Origin: Pseudomonas sp. IPO3778
Lineage (GTDB): Bacteria; Pseudomonadota; Gammaproteobacteria; Pseudomonadales; Pseudomonadaceae
Assembly (NCBI RefSeq): GCF_013386825.1
Contig: NZ_JACARC010000044.1
Span: 1-64,000, forward strand
Direction: 5' to 3'
DNA: 64,000 nucleotides
A model generated the notes under the pieces. That model searched no databases. It was not told the DNA's origin and saw only the letters and a program-made list of their open reading frames with translations. The position numbers were made by a program, and so were the translations under genes. Positions within the stretch are counted from its first letter, which is position 1, and the number at the start of each line of letters is the position of its first letter. Shown here in pieces: positions 1-8,982 of this stretch.

Positions 1-41
1 CAGCAACGGATATGCACACAATCCCCCCCTTCACAAACCCA

Positions 42-87
42 AGCCCAAAGAAAAGGCCTCGAACCAGCGAGGCCTTTTCTTTGGGCT
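42..87 (-). terminator. Strong intrinsic terminator
   Basis: A perfect 20-bp stem with a 6-nt loop; the arms carry A-rich and T-rich stretches. It lies just downstream of the minus-strand operon ending at 97 and probably ends that transcript. The symmetry would let it work for a converging plus-strand gene to the left of the window as well. Confidence 0.85.
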
Positions 88-96
88 TCAATCTCT

Positions 97-327
97 TCAA
101 CTTTGTGGCCTCATCCCTTGGGACATCCCAAACATGAACAACAACAAATCATGATCAGGCTTGGCCGCAACACCGACCTTGGCGATCCGCGGCATCGGGC
201 ACTGCTGCCCGACACCCTGCACCGCACTGAGGACTTGTGTCCGGGGCTGCTCCCACGCAGCCAGGGCCAGGGCAGCAATGCCCAACGCCCCCAACAGAAA
301 CAAACCTCGTGCAATTTCTAGCTTCAT
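97..327 (-). CDS. Small single-pass membrane protein, unknown function
   Basis: A 76-residue product with a hydrophobic segment at about residues 9-25 (FLLGALGIAALALAA), followed by a short polar tail. The ATG at 327 shares one base with the stop of the upstream kinase gene (TAATG), so it is very likely translationally coupled and the last gene of the methyltransferase-kinase operon. A longer frame starting inside the kinase is possible but has no advantage. I do not recognise the family. The neighbours suggest an envelope or LPS-related accessory role, which is inference. Confidence 0.6.
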   Translation of the reverse strand: MKLEIARGLFLLGALGIAALALAAWEQPRTQVLSAVQGVGQQCPMPRIAKVGVAAKPDHDLLLFMFGMSQGMRPQS

Positions 328-1043
328 TACGTTAAACCCTTGATAGCGCTGCCAAACGCCGTCTCGTAAAAGTAGCTCAGTTTCTTCCAGTCCGTAGGGT
401 TCCACGACGAATGGCGGCGCAGTTGCAACATGTCATGCCGCGCCGCCCGCAACGCGGTCAACCGCTGACGGCACTTCTCGAAATCCAGCAGCGCCACTTC
501 AACCTTGGCCCCATCGCCCTCGCCCGTCACCCGCACGAAGATATGCTTGATATAGAGGCAACCATGCTGCCAACGCCCCTTGTGCATCCGCGCCAGGGTC
601 CCGGCGAGTTCCTTGAGCAGGCGCTCATGCACCCGCTCACCGTACTGCTCACGACCACCCGCGGCGTACCAGTTTTCGATCTCGTCGAAACCGTCCAGCG
701 ACGCCGTCACCAACAACGCCTTCCATTGGTGCTCCGGGTCGCGACGGGCTTCGCAGAACACCATTTCCGGCACTCGCACATCCAGCAAACGCAGGCCCTT
801 GAGGGCGTCACGCTCACGTAACACGGTGGGGCGTCCAAAAGGATGGAGCCAACTGCGGTAGATATGGCCGGTCTGGCGCTTGCTGTAGAGCAAACGGCCA
901 TTGGTGCCCATCACCCGTTGCACGCCACTTTCACCGCCACGACGACGATTGGGTTCCTCAACCCACTCACCCTCCTGACGCCAGAAATAATCAAATCGCT
1001 CCTCGGGAGCTACTTCACTACCTGCTAAACACTCAACAGCCAT
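327..1043 (-). CDS. InaA-type lipopolysaccharide kinase family protein
   Basis: A 238-residue protein-kinase-fold member of the InaA/WaaP-like group, cytoplasmic and expected to phosphorylate LPS core sugar. The mid-protein has LAGTLARMHKGRWQHGCLYIKHIF, where RWQHGCLYIKH occupies the catalytic-loop position, and EVALLDFEKCR supplies the metal-binding DFE. I chose the ATG at 1043, 4 nt after the methyltransferase stop; the open frame continues further 5' but only inside that gene. An operon with its neighbours is clear. In P. putida the equivalent kinase gene lies beside colRS and belongs to the ColR regulon, which matches the layout and the putative ColR box at 1797. Confidence 0.82.
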   Translation of the reverse strand: MAVECLAGSEVAPEERFDYFWRQEGEWVEEPNRRRGGESGVQRVMGTNGRLLYSKRQTGHIYRSWLHPFGRPTVLRERDALKGLRLLDVRVPEMVFCEARRDPEHQWKALLVTASLDGFDEIENWYAAGGREQYGERVHERLLKELAGTLARMHKGRWQHGCLYIKHIFVRVTGEGDGAKVEVALLDFEKCRQRLTALRAARHDMLQLRRHSSWNPTDWKKLSYFYETAFGSAIKGLT

Positions 1044-1047
1044 CCTG

Positions 1048-1728
1048 TTACCTCTTGCGCAATACATACACTCGCCACATGGCGTAGAGCGGTATGAAGT
1101 CCAGAGACTCCTGAACACGGAAACCGGCCTGTTCAAACTCTGCCTCAACAGTAGCAGCCGGTAACACGAACCGATTTTGGTAACCTTCCTGCTCACCTTT
1201 ATTGCGACGCCGCACTTCAGCACGCTTGCGTTTCCAGGCCTTGAAGTTGCCGTCCACCCACAACGAGATAATCACGCTGTCGCGGGTAACCCGCTGAAAT
1301 TCGCGCAGTATTGCCAGCCTGTGCTCGGGGTCACCAATGTGGTGCATCAAGCGCATGCAGAAAATGCTGTCGACCGCGTTATCTGGCAAATCGATATCAA
1401 AGGCAGACGTTTGCAAGGGGCGTACCCGTTTCACCACATCCGCCGGTTGGGCGACGGTGGCGATCTTCAACATCGACTCCGAATTGTCGGCGCCGATGAT
1501 CACGCGGTTGGGCTTTTCGGCCAGCAACGGCCAGAAACGCCCGGCCCCACACGGCAAGTCCAACACCAGGCCAGGCTCACCGGCCATGGCCAGCGCGCCG
1601 CGCGCCAATTGCTCGTCGCGCTTGTGGGACAACCGGCGAGCCAGATTGTCCTGATGTTTGAGCAAATAATTCTGCGCGTGCTGATCGTCGTACTTTTCGG
1701 AAAATTCGAGCTTGATCGGAGTAGGCAT
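1048..1728 (-). CDS. Class I SAM-dependent methyltransferase
   Basis: A 226-residue Rossmann-fold methyltransferase. Motif I is VLDLPCGAGRFWPLL at about residues 55-69, the acidic residue of motif II is in IGADNSESML, and the post-I region is SIFCMRLMHHI. Substrate unknown; because it heads an operon with an InaA-type kinase, an envelope glycolipid or LPS-related substrate is plausible. A TTG directly precedes the ATG; the ATG at 1728 is preferred because GGAG lies 8 nt upstream. A ColR-like box is about 70 bp upstream. Confidence 0.85.
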   Translation of the reverse strand: MPTPIKLEFSEKYDDQHAQNYLLKHQDNLARRLSHKRDEQLARGALAMAGEPGLVLDLPCGAGRFWPLLAEKPNRVIIGADNSESMLKIATVAQPADVVKRVRPLQTSAFDIDLPDNAVDSIFCMRLMHHIGDPEHRLAILREFQRVTRDSVIISLWVDGNFKAWKRKRAEVRRRNKGEQEGYQNRFVLPAATVEAEFEQAGFRVQESLDFIPLYAMWRVYVLRKR

Positions 1729-1796
1729 CAACGGGTCTCCAGTTGCTGATGCCTACAACCTTAAGCAGAATCCTGTGATCAACAGGTCAACACATT

Positions 1797-1812
1797 GTGA
1801 AAAACTTGTCCT
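1797..1812 (-). promoter_or_regulatory. Putative ColR-binding box upstream of the methyltransferase-kinase operon
   Basis: Minus strand reads AGGACAAGTTTTTCAC. It shares AC-N-AGTTTTTCAC with the box at 3988 and resembles the published P. putida ColR consensus, which ends in TTTTTCAC. It lies about 70 bp upstream of the first ATG of the operon. Assignment is from the repeated motif and the adjacent colRS, not from binding data. Confidence 0.65.
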
Positions 1813-1916
1813 GTCGAATCGTATACATTACAAAACTTTGCAGACACAAGTCGTGGCATGGTGCCATCTTCGGCGAAAAACAGGGAGTCTGCCGCAGGGT
1901 AGCGGCAGCGCGGGCA

Positions 1917-3197
1917 TCAGGCGTTGACCTGACTCAACTCGACGTGAAAGCGGCAGCCGTTGGGCTCCATGGTGCTGAGGCTGACGCTCCAGCCCTGGTT
2001 CTCGCAGATGCGCTGGACCAGGGACAAACCCAACCCCAGACCTTCGCCGCGTTTTTCACTGCCACGCACGAACGGCTCGAACATCGCTTCGCGCTTGTCC
2101 TCGGGAATCCCCACGCCCGTGTCTTCTACCACAAAACCATTCGGCTCCAGGGTAAGGCGGATCAAGCCATGCTCGGTATAGTGCAGGGCATTACGCAGAA
2201 GGTTGCCCATGACCGCGTGCAGGAAGGTCGCGTTGTAGCGGGTGTCCAGCGGATTACCCGGTTGATAGATCAGCTCCAGGCCTTTGCGCTCGATAGGCTC
2301 ACGCCATATCCCCAGAAGGTCTTCGGCCACCTGCGCCAGATTGGCCTGGGGCGACATGCCGGCCTCTTCGCGCTGGGCACGGGCCAGCATCAGGAAGGTC
2401 TGCACCAGTTCGCGCATTTCCTCACAGGCCCGAGCGATCCGCTCAACCTGTTTGCGACCGCGCTCATCAATCGCCGGGTTCTCCAGCAACAGTTCGCAGG
2501 AACTGGCGAGCACCATCAGCGGGGTGCGCAACTCGTGGCTGACGTCACTGGTAAACAGCTGCTCCCGGGACAACGCTTGGCGCAGACGGCCCAACGTCGC
2601 ATCGAAGGCCACCGCCAGTTCACCGACTTCATCCGCCGCGTAATCCGGCGCCAGGGGCGGCGCCAGGCCAAGTAGCTGGTCGCGATGCCGCACCTGACGC
2701 GCCAGGCGTACCACCGGCGCCATGACCTTGCGAGCCAGGACCCAGCCGAGGAATACCGCCAGCGCCAGGCTAAGCACAAACCCCACCAGCACCACGGCAA
2801 ACAGCACGCGCTCGCGCTCTTCGAAATCGCTCTGGTCTTGCAGCAGGACATAACGGCGGCCATCGACCACCTCGACCATGGCGTGGTAGGACAGCGCCTC
2901 GCGGAACACCTCATGAAACCCAGGCTCCAGGTGGCGCAAGTCCTTGGGCAGTTCGAAATCGCCGGGGCCGCCGCTGAAGTAGAACAACTGGTCGGGCTCG
3001 GGACGGTGGCTCCAGTCCTCGACGCTGTCCATCAGCAGCAGGCGCTGCAAGTCACCGCCGAGGCCTGCCGAAATGAGTTTTTCTTCCACCAGGTGCACGG
3101 TCGCGACGATGCCCATGGCGAAGGCCCCCGCCACCAACGCGCTCATCAAGGCAAAGGCAATGATGATCCGTTGGGCAAGGCTTTGCTTAAACTCCAT
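1917..3197 (-). CDS. colS: Sensor histidine kinase ColS
   Basis: A 426-residue inner-membrane sensor kinase partnered with ColR. Two membrane segments (about residues 11-34 and 131-155) flank a periplasmic domain of about 95 residues. HAMP and HisKA follow, with the phospho-acceptor His in SDVSHELRTPLMV, then an HATPase with NLLRNALHYT and GLGLGLSLV. Residues known in P. putida ColS as Fe(III)/Zn(II)-sensing are present at the same numbers: H35, E38, H95, E96, H105 and the ExxE pair E126/E129. The ATG at 3197 overlaps the 3' end of colR by 11 nt, so the pair is translationally coupled. Likely role: sensing excess metal and adjusting the envelope. Confidence 0.92.
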   Translation of the reverse strand: MEFKQSLAQRIIIAFALMSALVAGAFAMGIVATVHLVEEKLISAGLGGDLQRLLLMDSVEDWSHRPEPDQLFYFSGGPGDFELPKDLRHLEPGFHEVFREALSYHAMVEVVDGRRYVLLQDQSDFEERERVLFAVVLVGFVLSLALAVFLGWVLARKVMAPVVRLARQVRHRDQLLGLAPPLAPDYAADEVGELAVAFDATLGRLRQALSREQLFTSDVSHELRTPLMVLASSCELLLENPAIDERGRKQVERIARACEEMRELVQTFLMLARAQREEAGMSPQANLAQVAEDLLGIWREPIERKGLELIYQPGNPLDTRYNATFLHAVMGNLLRNALHYTEHGLIRLTLEPNGFVVEDTGVGIPEDKREAMFEPFVRGSEKRGEGLGLGLSLVQRICENQGWSVSLSTMEPNGCRFHVELSQVNA

Positions 3198-3870
3198 CAC
3201 GACCCTCGGCCAGGCGATAACCCACACCGTGCACCGTTTGCAGCAACGGCTTGGCGAAGGGTTTATCAATCACCTGACGCAGTTGATGGACATGGCTGCG
3301 CAAGCTGTCGCTGTCCGGGCAGTCATCCCCCCACAGGGCTTCTTCGAGAATCTCGCGGCGCAACACGTGAGGGCTTTTTTGCATCAGCACCGCCAGCAGC
3401 TTCAGGCCGACCGGGTTGAGTTTGAGCAGGCGCCCTTCGCGGGTGACTTCCAGGGTATCGAGGTCGTAGCTCAGGTCACCGACTTGCAAGGCACGGCGAC
3501 CGCCGCCCTGGGCACGCCGCAGCACCGCTTCGATGCGTGCGGCCAATTCCGACAGCGCAAACGGCTTGAGCAGGTAGTCATCGGCGCCGGACTTGAAGCC
3601 CTGCAGCCGGTCATCCAGTTGGTCGCGGGCGGTGAGCATGATCACCGGCGTGTCGCGACGCGCGTCTTCACGCAGGCGTTTGCACAGGGTGTAGCCATCA
3701 ATGCCAGGCAGCATGATGTCGAGCACGATCAGGTCGTAGTGTTCGGTGGCAGCCAGGTGCAGGCCCGACAAACCGTCCTGCGCACAGTCCACGGTGTAGC
3801 CCTTCAGCCCCAGGTAATCGGCCAGGTTGGCCAGAATATCGCGGTTGTCTTCAACCAATAAAATTCGCAT
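3187..3870 (-). CDS. colR: Response regulator ColR
   Basis: A 227-residue OmpR/PhoB-family regulator. The receiver has the acidic pair in LLVEDN, phospho-acceptor Asp51 in LIVLDIMLPG, Thr in MLTARD and Lys in LLKPF. The C-terminal winged helix has the typical HQLRQVIDKP and TVHGVGYRLAE. It is cytoplasmic, activated by ColS. Co-transcribed upstream of colS with an 11-nt overlap and divergent from the transferase gene at 4072. A ColR-like box sits in the shared upstream region, so autoregulation is possible. Confidence 0.92.
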   Translation of the reverse strand: MRILLVEDNRDILANLADYLGLKGYTVDCAQDGLSGLHLAATEHYDLIVLDIMLPGIDGYTLCKRLREDARRDTPVIMLTARDQLDDRLQGFKSGADDYLLKPFALSELAARIEAVLRRAQGGGRRALQVGDLSYDLDTLEVTREGRLLKLNPVGLKLLAVLMQKSPHVLRREILEEALWGDDCPDSDSLRSHVHQLRQVIDKPFAKPLLQTVHGVGYRLAEGRDGV

Positions 3871-3987
3871 GGGCAGTGTCTCCGTACGCGGTAACGGCCG
3901 TGTTGGCTCGCGCAGCTTAAGGCCAAGTATGGCTCACGGCTAGGCCTGAAGGCCGCGTCGATTACTGTTTTCAACTGATTGCGAGAC

Positions 3988-4003
3988 TTAACGAGTTTTT
4001 CAC
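3988..4003 (+). promoter_or_regulatory. Putative ColR-binding box upstream of the LTA-synthase-like gene
   Basis: TTAACGAGTTTTTCAC, sharing AC-N-AGTTTTTCAC with the box at 1797. It is about 70 bp upstream of the ATG at 4072 and lies in the colR/transferase divergent region. The near-equal distance to the start in both places supports a real activator site. Confidence 0.65.
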
Positions 4004-4071
4004 TATAGGTTCACAACCTGACTACAGTGTCAGCGCGAAGATCGCGCCCATCGATAATAAGGAACATTGAC

Positions 4072-6021
4072 ATGGGTTTTCCAAAAACGGCGCCAATGCG
4101 CTATTTGCTGTTGGTAACCGGTGCCTGGCTGGTTGTTTTTCTACTGACCCGCATTCTGCTGCTGGTGACCCATCTGGACGAAGTGAGTGGCAACCTGCTG
4201 CCGGTCTTTGGCGTGGGCCTGCTCTATGACCTCGGTTTCCTCGCCTATGCCGCCCTGCCCCTTGGCCTCTACTTACTGTTATGCCCACCGGCGTTATGGC
4301 GCCGCCGAGGCCATCGCTGGTTCCTGCAGGCGGTACTGACCGTCAGCCTGTTCGCCATGCTGTTTACCAGCGTTGCCGAATGGTTGTTCTGGGACGAGTT
4401 CGGCGTGCGCTTCAACTTCATTGCCGTGGATTACCTGGTGTACTCCAAAGAGGTGCTGAACAACCTGCTGGAGTCGTATCCGATCGGCAAGCTGTTGAGC
4501 CTGCTGGCGGTGACGGCGATTGTCCTGAGCCTGGCCTTGCGCAAACCATTCAACGCGGCCATGCATGCGCCACTGCCGGTGATGCGCAAACGCCTGCTCA
4601 ACGCCTTGGGTTTGTTGGTGGTAGCCGGCCTGAGCCTGCAACTGATCAACCAGGACAGCCCGCGCAGCCATGGCGGCAACGCCTACAACAACGAACTGGC
4701 GAGCAACGGCCCCTATCAGTTCTTCGCGGCCTTCCGTAATAACGAACTGGACTACAACCAGTTCTACCAAAGCCTGCCGGCCGATGTGGTCGCCAAGCAA
4801 TTGCGCGCCGAACTCAGCGAGCCCAATGCACGGTTTATCGGCACCGATCCGCTGGATATCCGTCGTGCCATCACCAACCCGGGCACCCTGCGCAAACCCA
4901 ATATCGTGCTGGTGACCATCGAAAGCTTCAGTGCCAAGTACATGGGCAGCAACGGCGACGCGAATAACCTCACGCCCAACCTCGATGCGCTGCGCAAACA
5001 AAGCCTGTACTTCAATAACTTCTACGCCACCGGCACCCGCACCGACCGCGGCCTGGAAGCCATCACCCTGGCCATTCCGCCAACACCGGGGCGCTCCATC
5101 GTCAAGCGCATCGGCCGGGAAAGCGGCTTCGGCAGCCTGGGCCAACAACTCAACGCCATCGGCTATGACAGCGTGTTTGTCTACGGCGGCCGTGGCTACT
5201 TCGACAACATGAACGCGTTTTTCAGCGGCAACGGTTACCGCGTGGTCGACCAGAGCAGCGTGCCCGAAGCTGAAATCAGCTTCAAAAACGCCTGGGGCAT
5301 GGCCGACGAAGACCTCTATAAACAGACGCTGAAACTGGCGGACGCCGACTACGCCAAACAGCAACCGTTCCTGCTGCAATTGATGACCACCTCCAACCAC
5401 CGGCCGTACACCTACCCGGCAGGCCGCGTTGATATCAAATCCGGCGACGGGCGCAATGGCGCGGTGAAGTACACCGACTACGCCATCGGCCAGTTCCTGG
5501 AGGCGGCGCGCCAGAAACCGTGGTTCGACAACACGATCTTCATCTTCGTCGCCGACCACACGGCCGGCAGCGCGGGCAAGGAAGACCTGCCGATGGTCAA
5601 TTACCAGATCCCGTTGTTCATCTACGCGCCCAAACTGATCGACGCCGGTGAAAACGCGAAGCTGGCCAGCCAGATCGACCTCGCGCCGACGCTGCTGGGC
5701 TTGCTCAACCTGAGCTACGAATCGACGTTTTTTGGCCGCAACCTGCTGCAGGACAACCCGCTGCCGCCACGGGTAGTGGTCGGTAACTACCAATACCTGG
5801 GCTTGTTCGACGGTAACGACCTGGCGATCCTCAGCCCACGCCAAGGCCTGCGTCGCCATGACCAGGCACTGGGCGACAGCCATGAAACCCGTGTGGGTAG
5901 CGATGACCCTTTGATCCAGCGGGCCATCACTTACTACCAGGGCGCCAGTTATGGCTACAAACAACAATTGCTGAGCTGGAGGGCGCCCAAGGACGAGGTT
6001 CCCCAGGTGAGTGCACGCTAA
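4072..6021 (+). CDS. LTA synthase family membrane phosphotransferase/sulfatase-like enzyme
   Basis: A 649-residue integral membrane enzyme. About five N-terminal transmembrane segments (residues ~10-185) are followed by a periplasmic alkaline-phosphatase-fold domain. Visible family residues are the metal-binding Glu in VTIESFSAKYMG, the nucleophile Thr in TGTRTDRGLEA and the metal-binding Asp-His in VADHT. Such enzymes transfer phosphoethanolamine or phosphoglycerol to envelope glycans; the substrate here is unknown. ATG 4072 is chosen over an upstream frame start because AAGGAA precedes it at good distance. The ColR-like box upstream and divergent colR suggest ColRS-dependent surface modification. 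Confidence 0.85.
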   Translation: MGFPKTAPMRYLLLVTGAWLVVFLLTRILLLVTHLDEVSGNLLPVFGVGLLYDLGFLAYAALPLGLYLLLCPPALWRRRGHRWFLQAVLTVSLFAMLFTSVAEWLFWDEFGVRFNFIAVDYLVYSKEVLNNLLESYPIGKLLSLLAVTAIVLSLALRKPFNAAMHAPLPVMRKRLLNALGLLVVAGLSLQLINQDSPRSHGGNAYNNELASNGPYQFFAAFRNNELDYNQFYQSLPADVVAKQLRAELSEPNARFIGTDPLDIRRAITNPGTLRKPNIVLVTIESFSAKYMGSNGDANNLTPNLDALRKQSLYFNNFYATGTRTDRGLEAITLAIPPTPGRSIVKRIGRESGFGSLGQQLNAIGYDSVFVYGGRGYFDNMNAFFSGNGYRVVDQSSVPEAEISFKNAWGMADEDLYKQTLKLADADYAKQQPFLLQLMTTSNHRPYTYPAGRVDIKSGDGRNGAVKYTDYAIGQFLEAARQKPWFDNTIFIFVADHTAGSAGKEDLPMVNYQIPLFIYAPKLIDAGENAKLASQIDLAPTLLGLLNLSYESTFFGRNLLQDNPLPPRVVVGNYQYLGLFDGNDLAILSPRQGLRRHDQALGDSHETRVGSDDPLIQRAITYYQGASYGYKQQLLSWRAPKDEVPQVSAR

Positions 6022-6028
6022 CCAAAAT

Positions 6029-6059
6029 GCCCCGGCCAGGTCTGGCCGGGGCTTTTTTT
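6029..6059 (+). terminator. Intrinsic terminator
   Basis: GCCCCGGCCAG/CTGGCCGGGGC stem followed by seven T, directly after the LTA-synthase-like gene and before the PAP2 gene. Confidence 0.9.
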
Positions 6060-6075
6060 AGAGTCTGAGTTCGCC

Positions 6076-6807
6076 ATGCACACCCCTGCTTTTCGTCCGG
6101 TTTCCAAACCCCTCAACTTTTGGCTGGGCCTCGGCGTGCCTGCCATTCTGGCGGTGGCCATGCTGCTGCTGGAACTGACGTCGCTGGACATGGACGTGGC
6201 CAAGTTGTTTTACAACGCTGCCGAAGGCGGCTTTGTGGGCCGACACAGTTTTTTTCTGGAAGACATTCTTCACGATCGCGCCAAGCAGATGGTGATTGTG
6301 TTTTCGGTGCTGGCAATCGCCGGGTTTGCCGGGGCATTTATGGTTGAGCGGCTTAAACCCTATCGCCGGGAACTGGGCTGCCTGGTGCTGTCCCTGGCGT
6401 TGGCCACTTCGTTTGTTTCGCCGTTGAAGACGGTGACCGGGGTGCAATGCCCGTGGAGCGTCAAGGAGTTTGGCGGCCAGGAAACTTACAGCGAATTGCT
6501 GAGCCCCCGGCCGCCCACCGATAAGCCGGGGCGTTGCTGGCCCGGCGGGCATGCGGCGACCGGGTTTGCCTTGTTTGCGCTGTTTTTTGCCCTGAGGGAT
6601 CGCCGCCCGCGGATGGCGCGTGGGGCGTTTATGTTTGCCCTGGGGCTCGGCACGGTGCTTTCGGTGAGCCGCACAATGCAAGGGGCACACTTTCTTTCCC
6701 ACAACGTGTGGACGGCAATTTTCAGCTGGCTGATCTGTTTGGGGGCGTATTATTTTTTACTGTACCGGCCCGTGAAAACATCGCCGATGCAGGCCGCAAC
6801 CGCTTGA
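6076..6807 (+). CDS. PAP2-superfamily lipid phosphatase
   Basis: A 243-residue membrane protein with about six transmembrane segments. The PAP2 signature is present in variant form: a Lys/Arg-containing first block (KPGRCWPGGHAATGF, with PGGH in place of the common PSGH) and the third block SRTMQGAHFLSHN, where the final residue is Asn rather than Asp. Likely removes phosphate from lipid A, undecaprenyl diphosphate or a related lipid at the periplasmic face. It starts 16 bp after a terminator, so it probably has its own expression. The neighbouring LPS genes and the two-component pair downstream fit an envelope role. Confidence 0.82.
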   Translation: MHTPAFRPVSKPLNFWLGLGVPAILAVAMLLLELTSLDMDVAKLFYNAAEGGFVGRHSFFLEDILHDRAKQMVIVFSVLAIAGFAGAFMVERLKPYRRELGCLVLSLALATSFVSPLKTVTGVQCPWSVKEFGGQETYSELLSPRPPTDKPGRCWPGGHAATGFALFALFFALRDRRPRMARGAFMFALGLGTVLSVSRTMQGAHFLSHNVWTAIFSWLICLGAYYFLLYRPVKTSPMQAATA

Positions 6808-6881
6808 TGAACAGCCCTTGCCTCACCGGGGGCAAGGGCGCAACACTCTGCGCACTTTTCCGGCAACGATCCCGCTGAGCC

Positions 6882-7580
6882 ATGTCCGATACCCTGCTGC
6901 TGATCGAAGACGACTTGCCCCTGGCGGCACTCACGGCCGAGTTCCTGCGCGCCGAGGGCTTTACCGTGGCGGTAGAACACCGTGGCGACCGCGCCGCCCA
7001 ACGCATCCGCGATGAGCAGCCGGCACTGTTGATCCTCGACGTGATGCTGCCAGGCATCGACGGTTTTACCCTGTGTCGGCAGATTCGCGACCATTACCCC
7101 GGGCTGATTCTGATGATGACCGCCCTGGACGAGAACGCCGAGCAACTGGTGGGGTTTGCCGCCGGGGCCGACGACTACGTGGTCAAGCCGATCGACCCGC
7201 AGCTGTTGTTGGCGAGGATCCGCTCGCTGCTGCGCCGCCACCCCCAGGCACCCCGCAGCTACTACCAGTGGGGCGCGTTTCGGCTGGACCTGAACAACCA
7301 CTTCGCCTGGCTTGGCGAAGCATCCTTGCAGTTCTCGGTGGCCGAATTCGAGTTGCTCGCCATCTTCGCCCGCCACTGCGGCGTATTGCTCACCCGGGAA
7401 AAACTGCTGCAACGCCTGCGCGGCCTGGAGTACGACGGGCTGAATCGTTCGATTGATATGCGGGTGTCGCGCTTGCGCAAAAAACTGATGAGCCTTGAGT
7501 GCCCCGTGACCATCCAGACCATCACGGCGCAGGGTTACCTGTTCGTCGAAGTCCCGACGGGGAGCGAGCATGCTGTCTAA
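6882..7580 (+). CDS. OmpR-family response regulator (RstA-like)
   Basis: A 232-residue regulator. Receiver: acidic pair in LLIEDD, phospho-acceptor Asp in LLILDVMLPG, Lys in DDYVVKPI. C-terminal winged helix DNA-binding domain with LTREKLLQRLRG and DMRVSRLRKKL. The gene overlaps the following kinase gene by 11 nt, the same arrangement as colRS but on the opposite strand. General resemblance is to RstA/CpxR types; the signal is unknown. Regulation of the GH8 gene or the PAP2 gene beside it is possible but unproven. Confidence 0.85.
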   Translation: MSDTLLLIEDDLPLAALTAEFLRAEGFTVAVEHRGDRAAQRIRDEQPALLILDVMLPGIDGFTLCRQIRDHYPGLILMMTALDENAEQLVGFAAGADDYVVKPIDPQLLLARIRSLLRRHPQAPRSYYQWGAFRLDLNNHFAWLGEASLQFSVAEFELLAIFARHCGVLLTREKLLQRLRGLEYDGLNRSIDMRVSRLRKKLMSLECPVTIQTITAQGYLFVEVPTGSEHAV

Positions 7581-8865
7581 CGTGCGTCCCTGGATGGCAA
7601 TCGCGGCCGGCACCGGTTGGGCGGCCCTCACCCTTTACCTGTTGTGGCTGTGCACAAACGCCTCGGTGTTTGTCGGCGAGTACAGCTTTCTGCGCCTGAT
7701 GGCCGGTCCGGGTTATCTGGTGGCCGAGCAACTCAACGCCTTGCCCGTCGAACAGCGGGAGGCACGTATCGAGTCGCTGCAAGCCCGCTTCCAGTACCCG
7801 GTCAGCCTGGTGAAAAAGGATGATATCGAGCTGCCGCCCGAAGCCATGGTGATGCTGGAGCACCATCAACCGGCGCAGAACAGTGATGAGGATGTCACCT
7901 ACTTCCCGCTGGACGATGACACGGTGATTCAATTCGGCCCCATGTGGGGAACCGCCGAAACCAAGGACCTGCTGCAATTTCCCGTGTATTGGGTGACCGC
8001 CTGTGTGGCCGGCCTGCCGGTGATGGTGTTTCTCTGGGTCGCATTACGCACCCGACGCAAATACCGCCACGACCTCAACACCCTCAATGCCAGCCTTGGC
8101 GCCCTCGCCCGCACGCCCAACACCTTGCTGCCGGCGATGAGCCAGGAGTGGGCGCCGCTGCTGCAGACCCTGCGACGGCATGCCCAGGACATTACCTCGA
8201 TGGGCGAACGCCACCGGGAGGTTTCCCAGGCGGTTTCCCACGAACTGCGCACGCCACTGGCCCGGATGCGGTTTGCCCTGGCACTGCTGAGCAAAAGCGC
8301 CGACCCCGACACCCGCACCCGCCTGCAGGACCGCTTGCAAACCGACATCGAAGAGCTGGAATCGCTGGTTCGCGCCAGCCTCGCTTTTGCCCGGCTGGCC
8401 GATGCACCCAGCGATCTGCAGCATGAGCCGATCAATATCCATGACTGGCTGCAGCAAGAGTTCGCCCTGCTGGACGGGCACCATCGCCTGCTCACCCTGG
8501 ACACCGACCCGGCCGACCTGGAACTGATCGGCGACCGCGCCCTGCTGCACCTGATCGTGCGCAACCTGCTGAGCAATGCCATCAACTACGCCCGCGAGCG
8601 GGTGAACGTCAGCGCGTCGCGCCAGGCTCAGCACCTGGTGCTGCATGTGGACGATGACGGCCCCGGTGTGCTGCCGGAAAACCGCGAAAAAATCTTCGAG
8701 CCCTTCGTTCGCCTGGCCATGGGCGGCGACGAACCCAGCGGGTTCGGCCTGGGCCTGGCGCTGGCCAAGCGTGCCGCCCATTGGCACCGTGGCGAACTGT
8801 CGATTACCCGCAGCCCGTTGGGCGGTGCACGCCTGACCCTGACCCTGGCGCTACGCCCGGGTTAG
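7570..8865 (+). CDS. Sensor histidine kinase (RstB-like)
   Basis: A 431-residue kinase with an N-terminal membrane segment (about 12-31), a periplasmic region of about 120 residues rich in acidic residues, a second membrane segment (about 140-158), HAMP and HisKA with the phospho-acceptor His in QAVSHELRTPLARM, and an HATPase with NLLSNAINYA and GFGLGLALA. It is the cognate partner of the response regulator encoded just upstream and overlapping it. The acidic periplasmic loop (ENSDEDVTYFPLDDDTV) may bind cations, by analogy only. Confidence 0.85.
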   Translation: MLSNVRPWMAIAAGTGWAALTLYLLWLCTNASVFVGEYSFLRLMAGPGYLVAEQLNALPVEQREARIESLQARFQYPVSLVKKDDIELPPEAMVMLEHHQPAQNSDEDVTYFPLDDDTVIQFGPMWGTAETKDLLQFPVYWVTACVAGLPVMVFLWVALRTRRKYRHDLNTLNASLGALARTPNTLLPAMSQEWAPLLQTLRRHAQDITSMGERHREVSQAVSHELRTPLARMRFALALLSKSADPDTRTRLQDRLQTDIEELESLVRASLAFARLADAPSDLQHEPINIHDWLQQEFALLDGHHRLLTLDTDPADLELIGDRALLHLIVRNLLSNAINYARERVNVSASRQAQHLVLHVDDDGPGVLPENREKIFEPFVRLAMGGDEPSGFGLGLALAKRAAHWHRGELSITRSPLGGARLTLTLALRPG

Positions 8866-8982
8866 GCTGTTACAGCCTGTGACAGTGGAATGTGCACGCG
8901 GTCGCTAACCTCGCGACCTGATTCAGGATCGCGCGCGCCATCCTGAACCCATGCCCTTTGGATCAGGTTGGAGAGTCACTTC

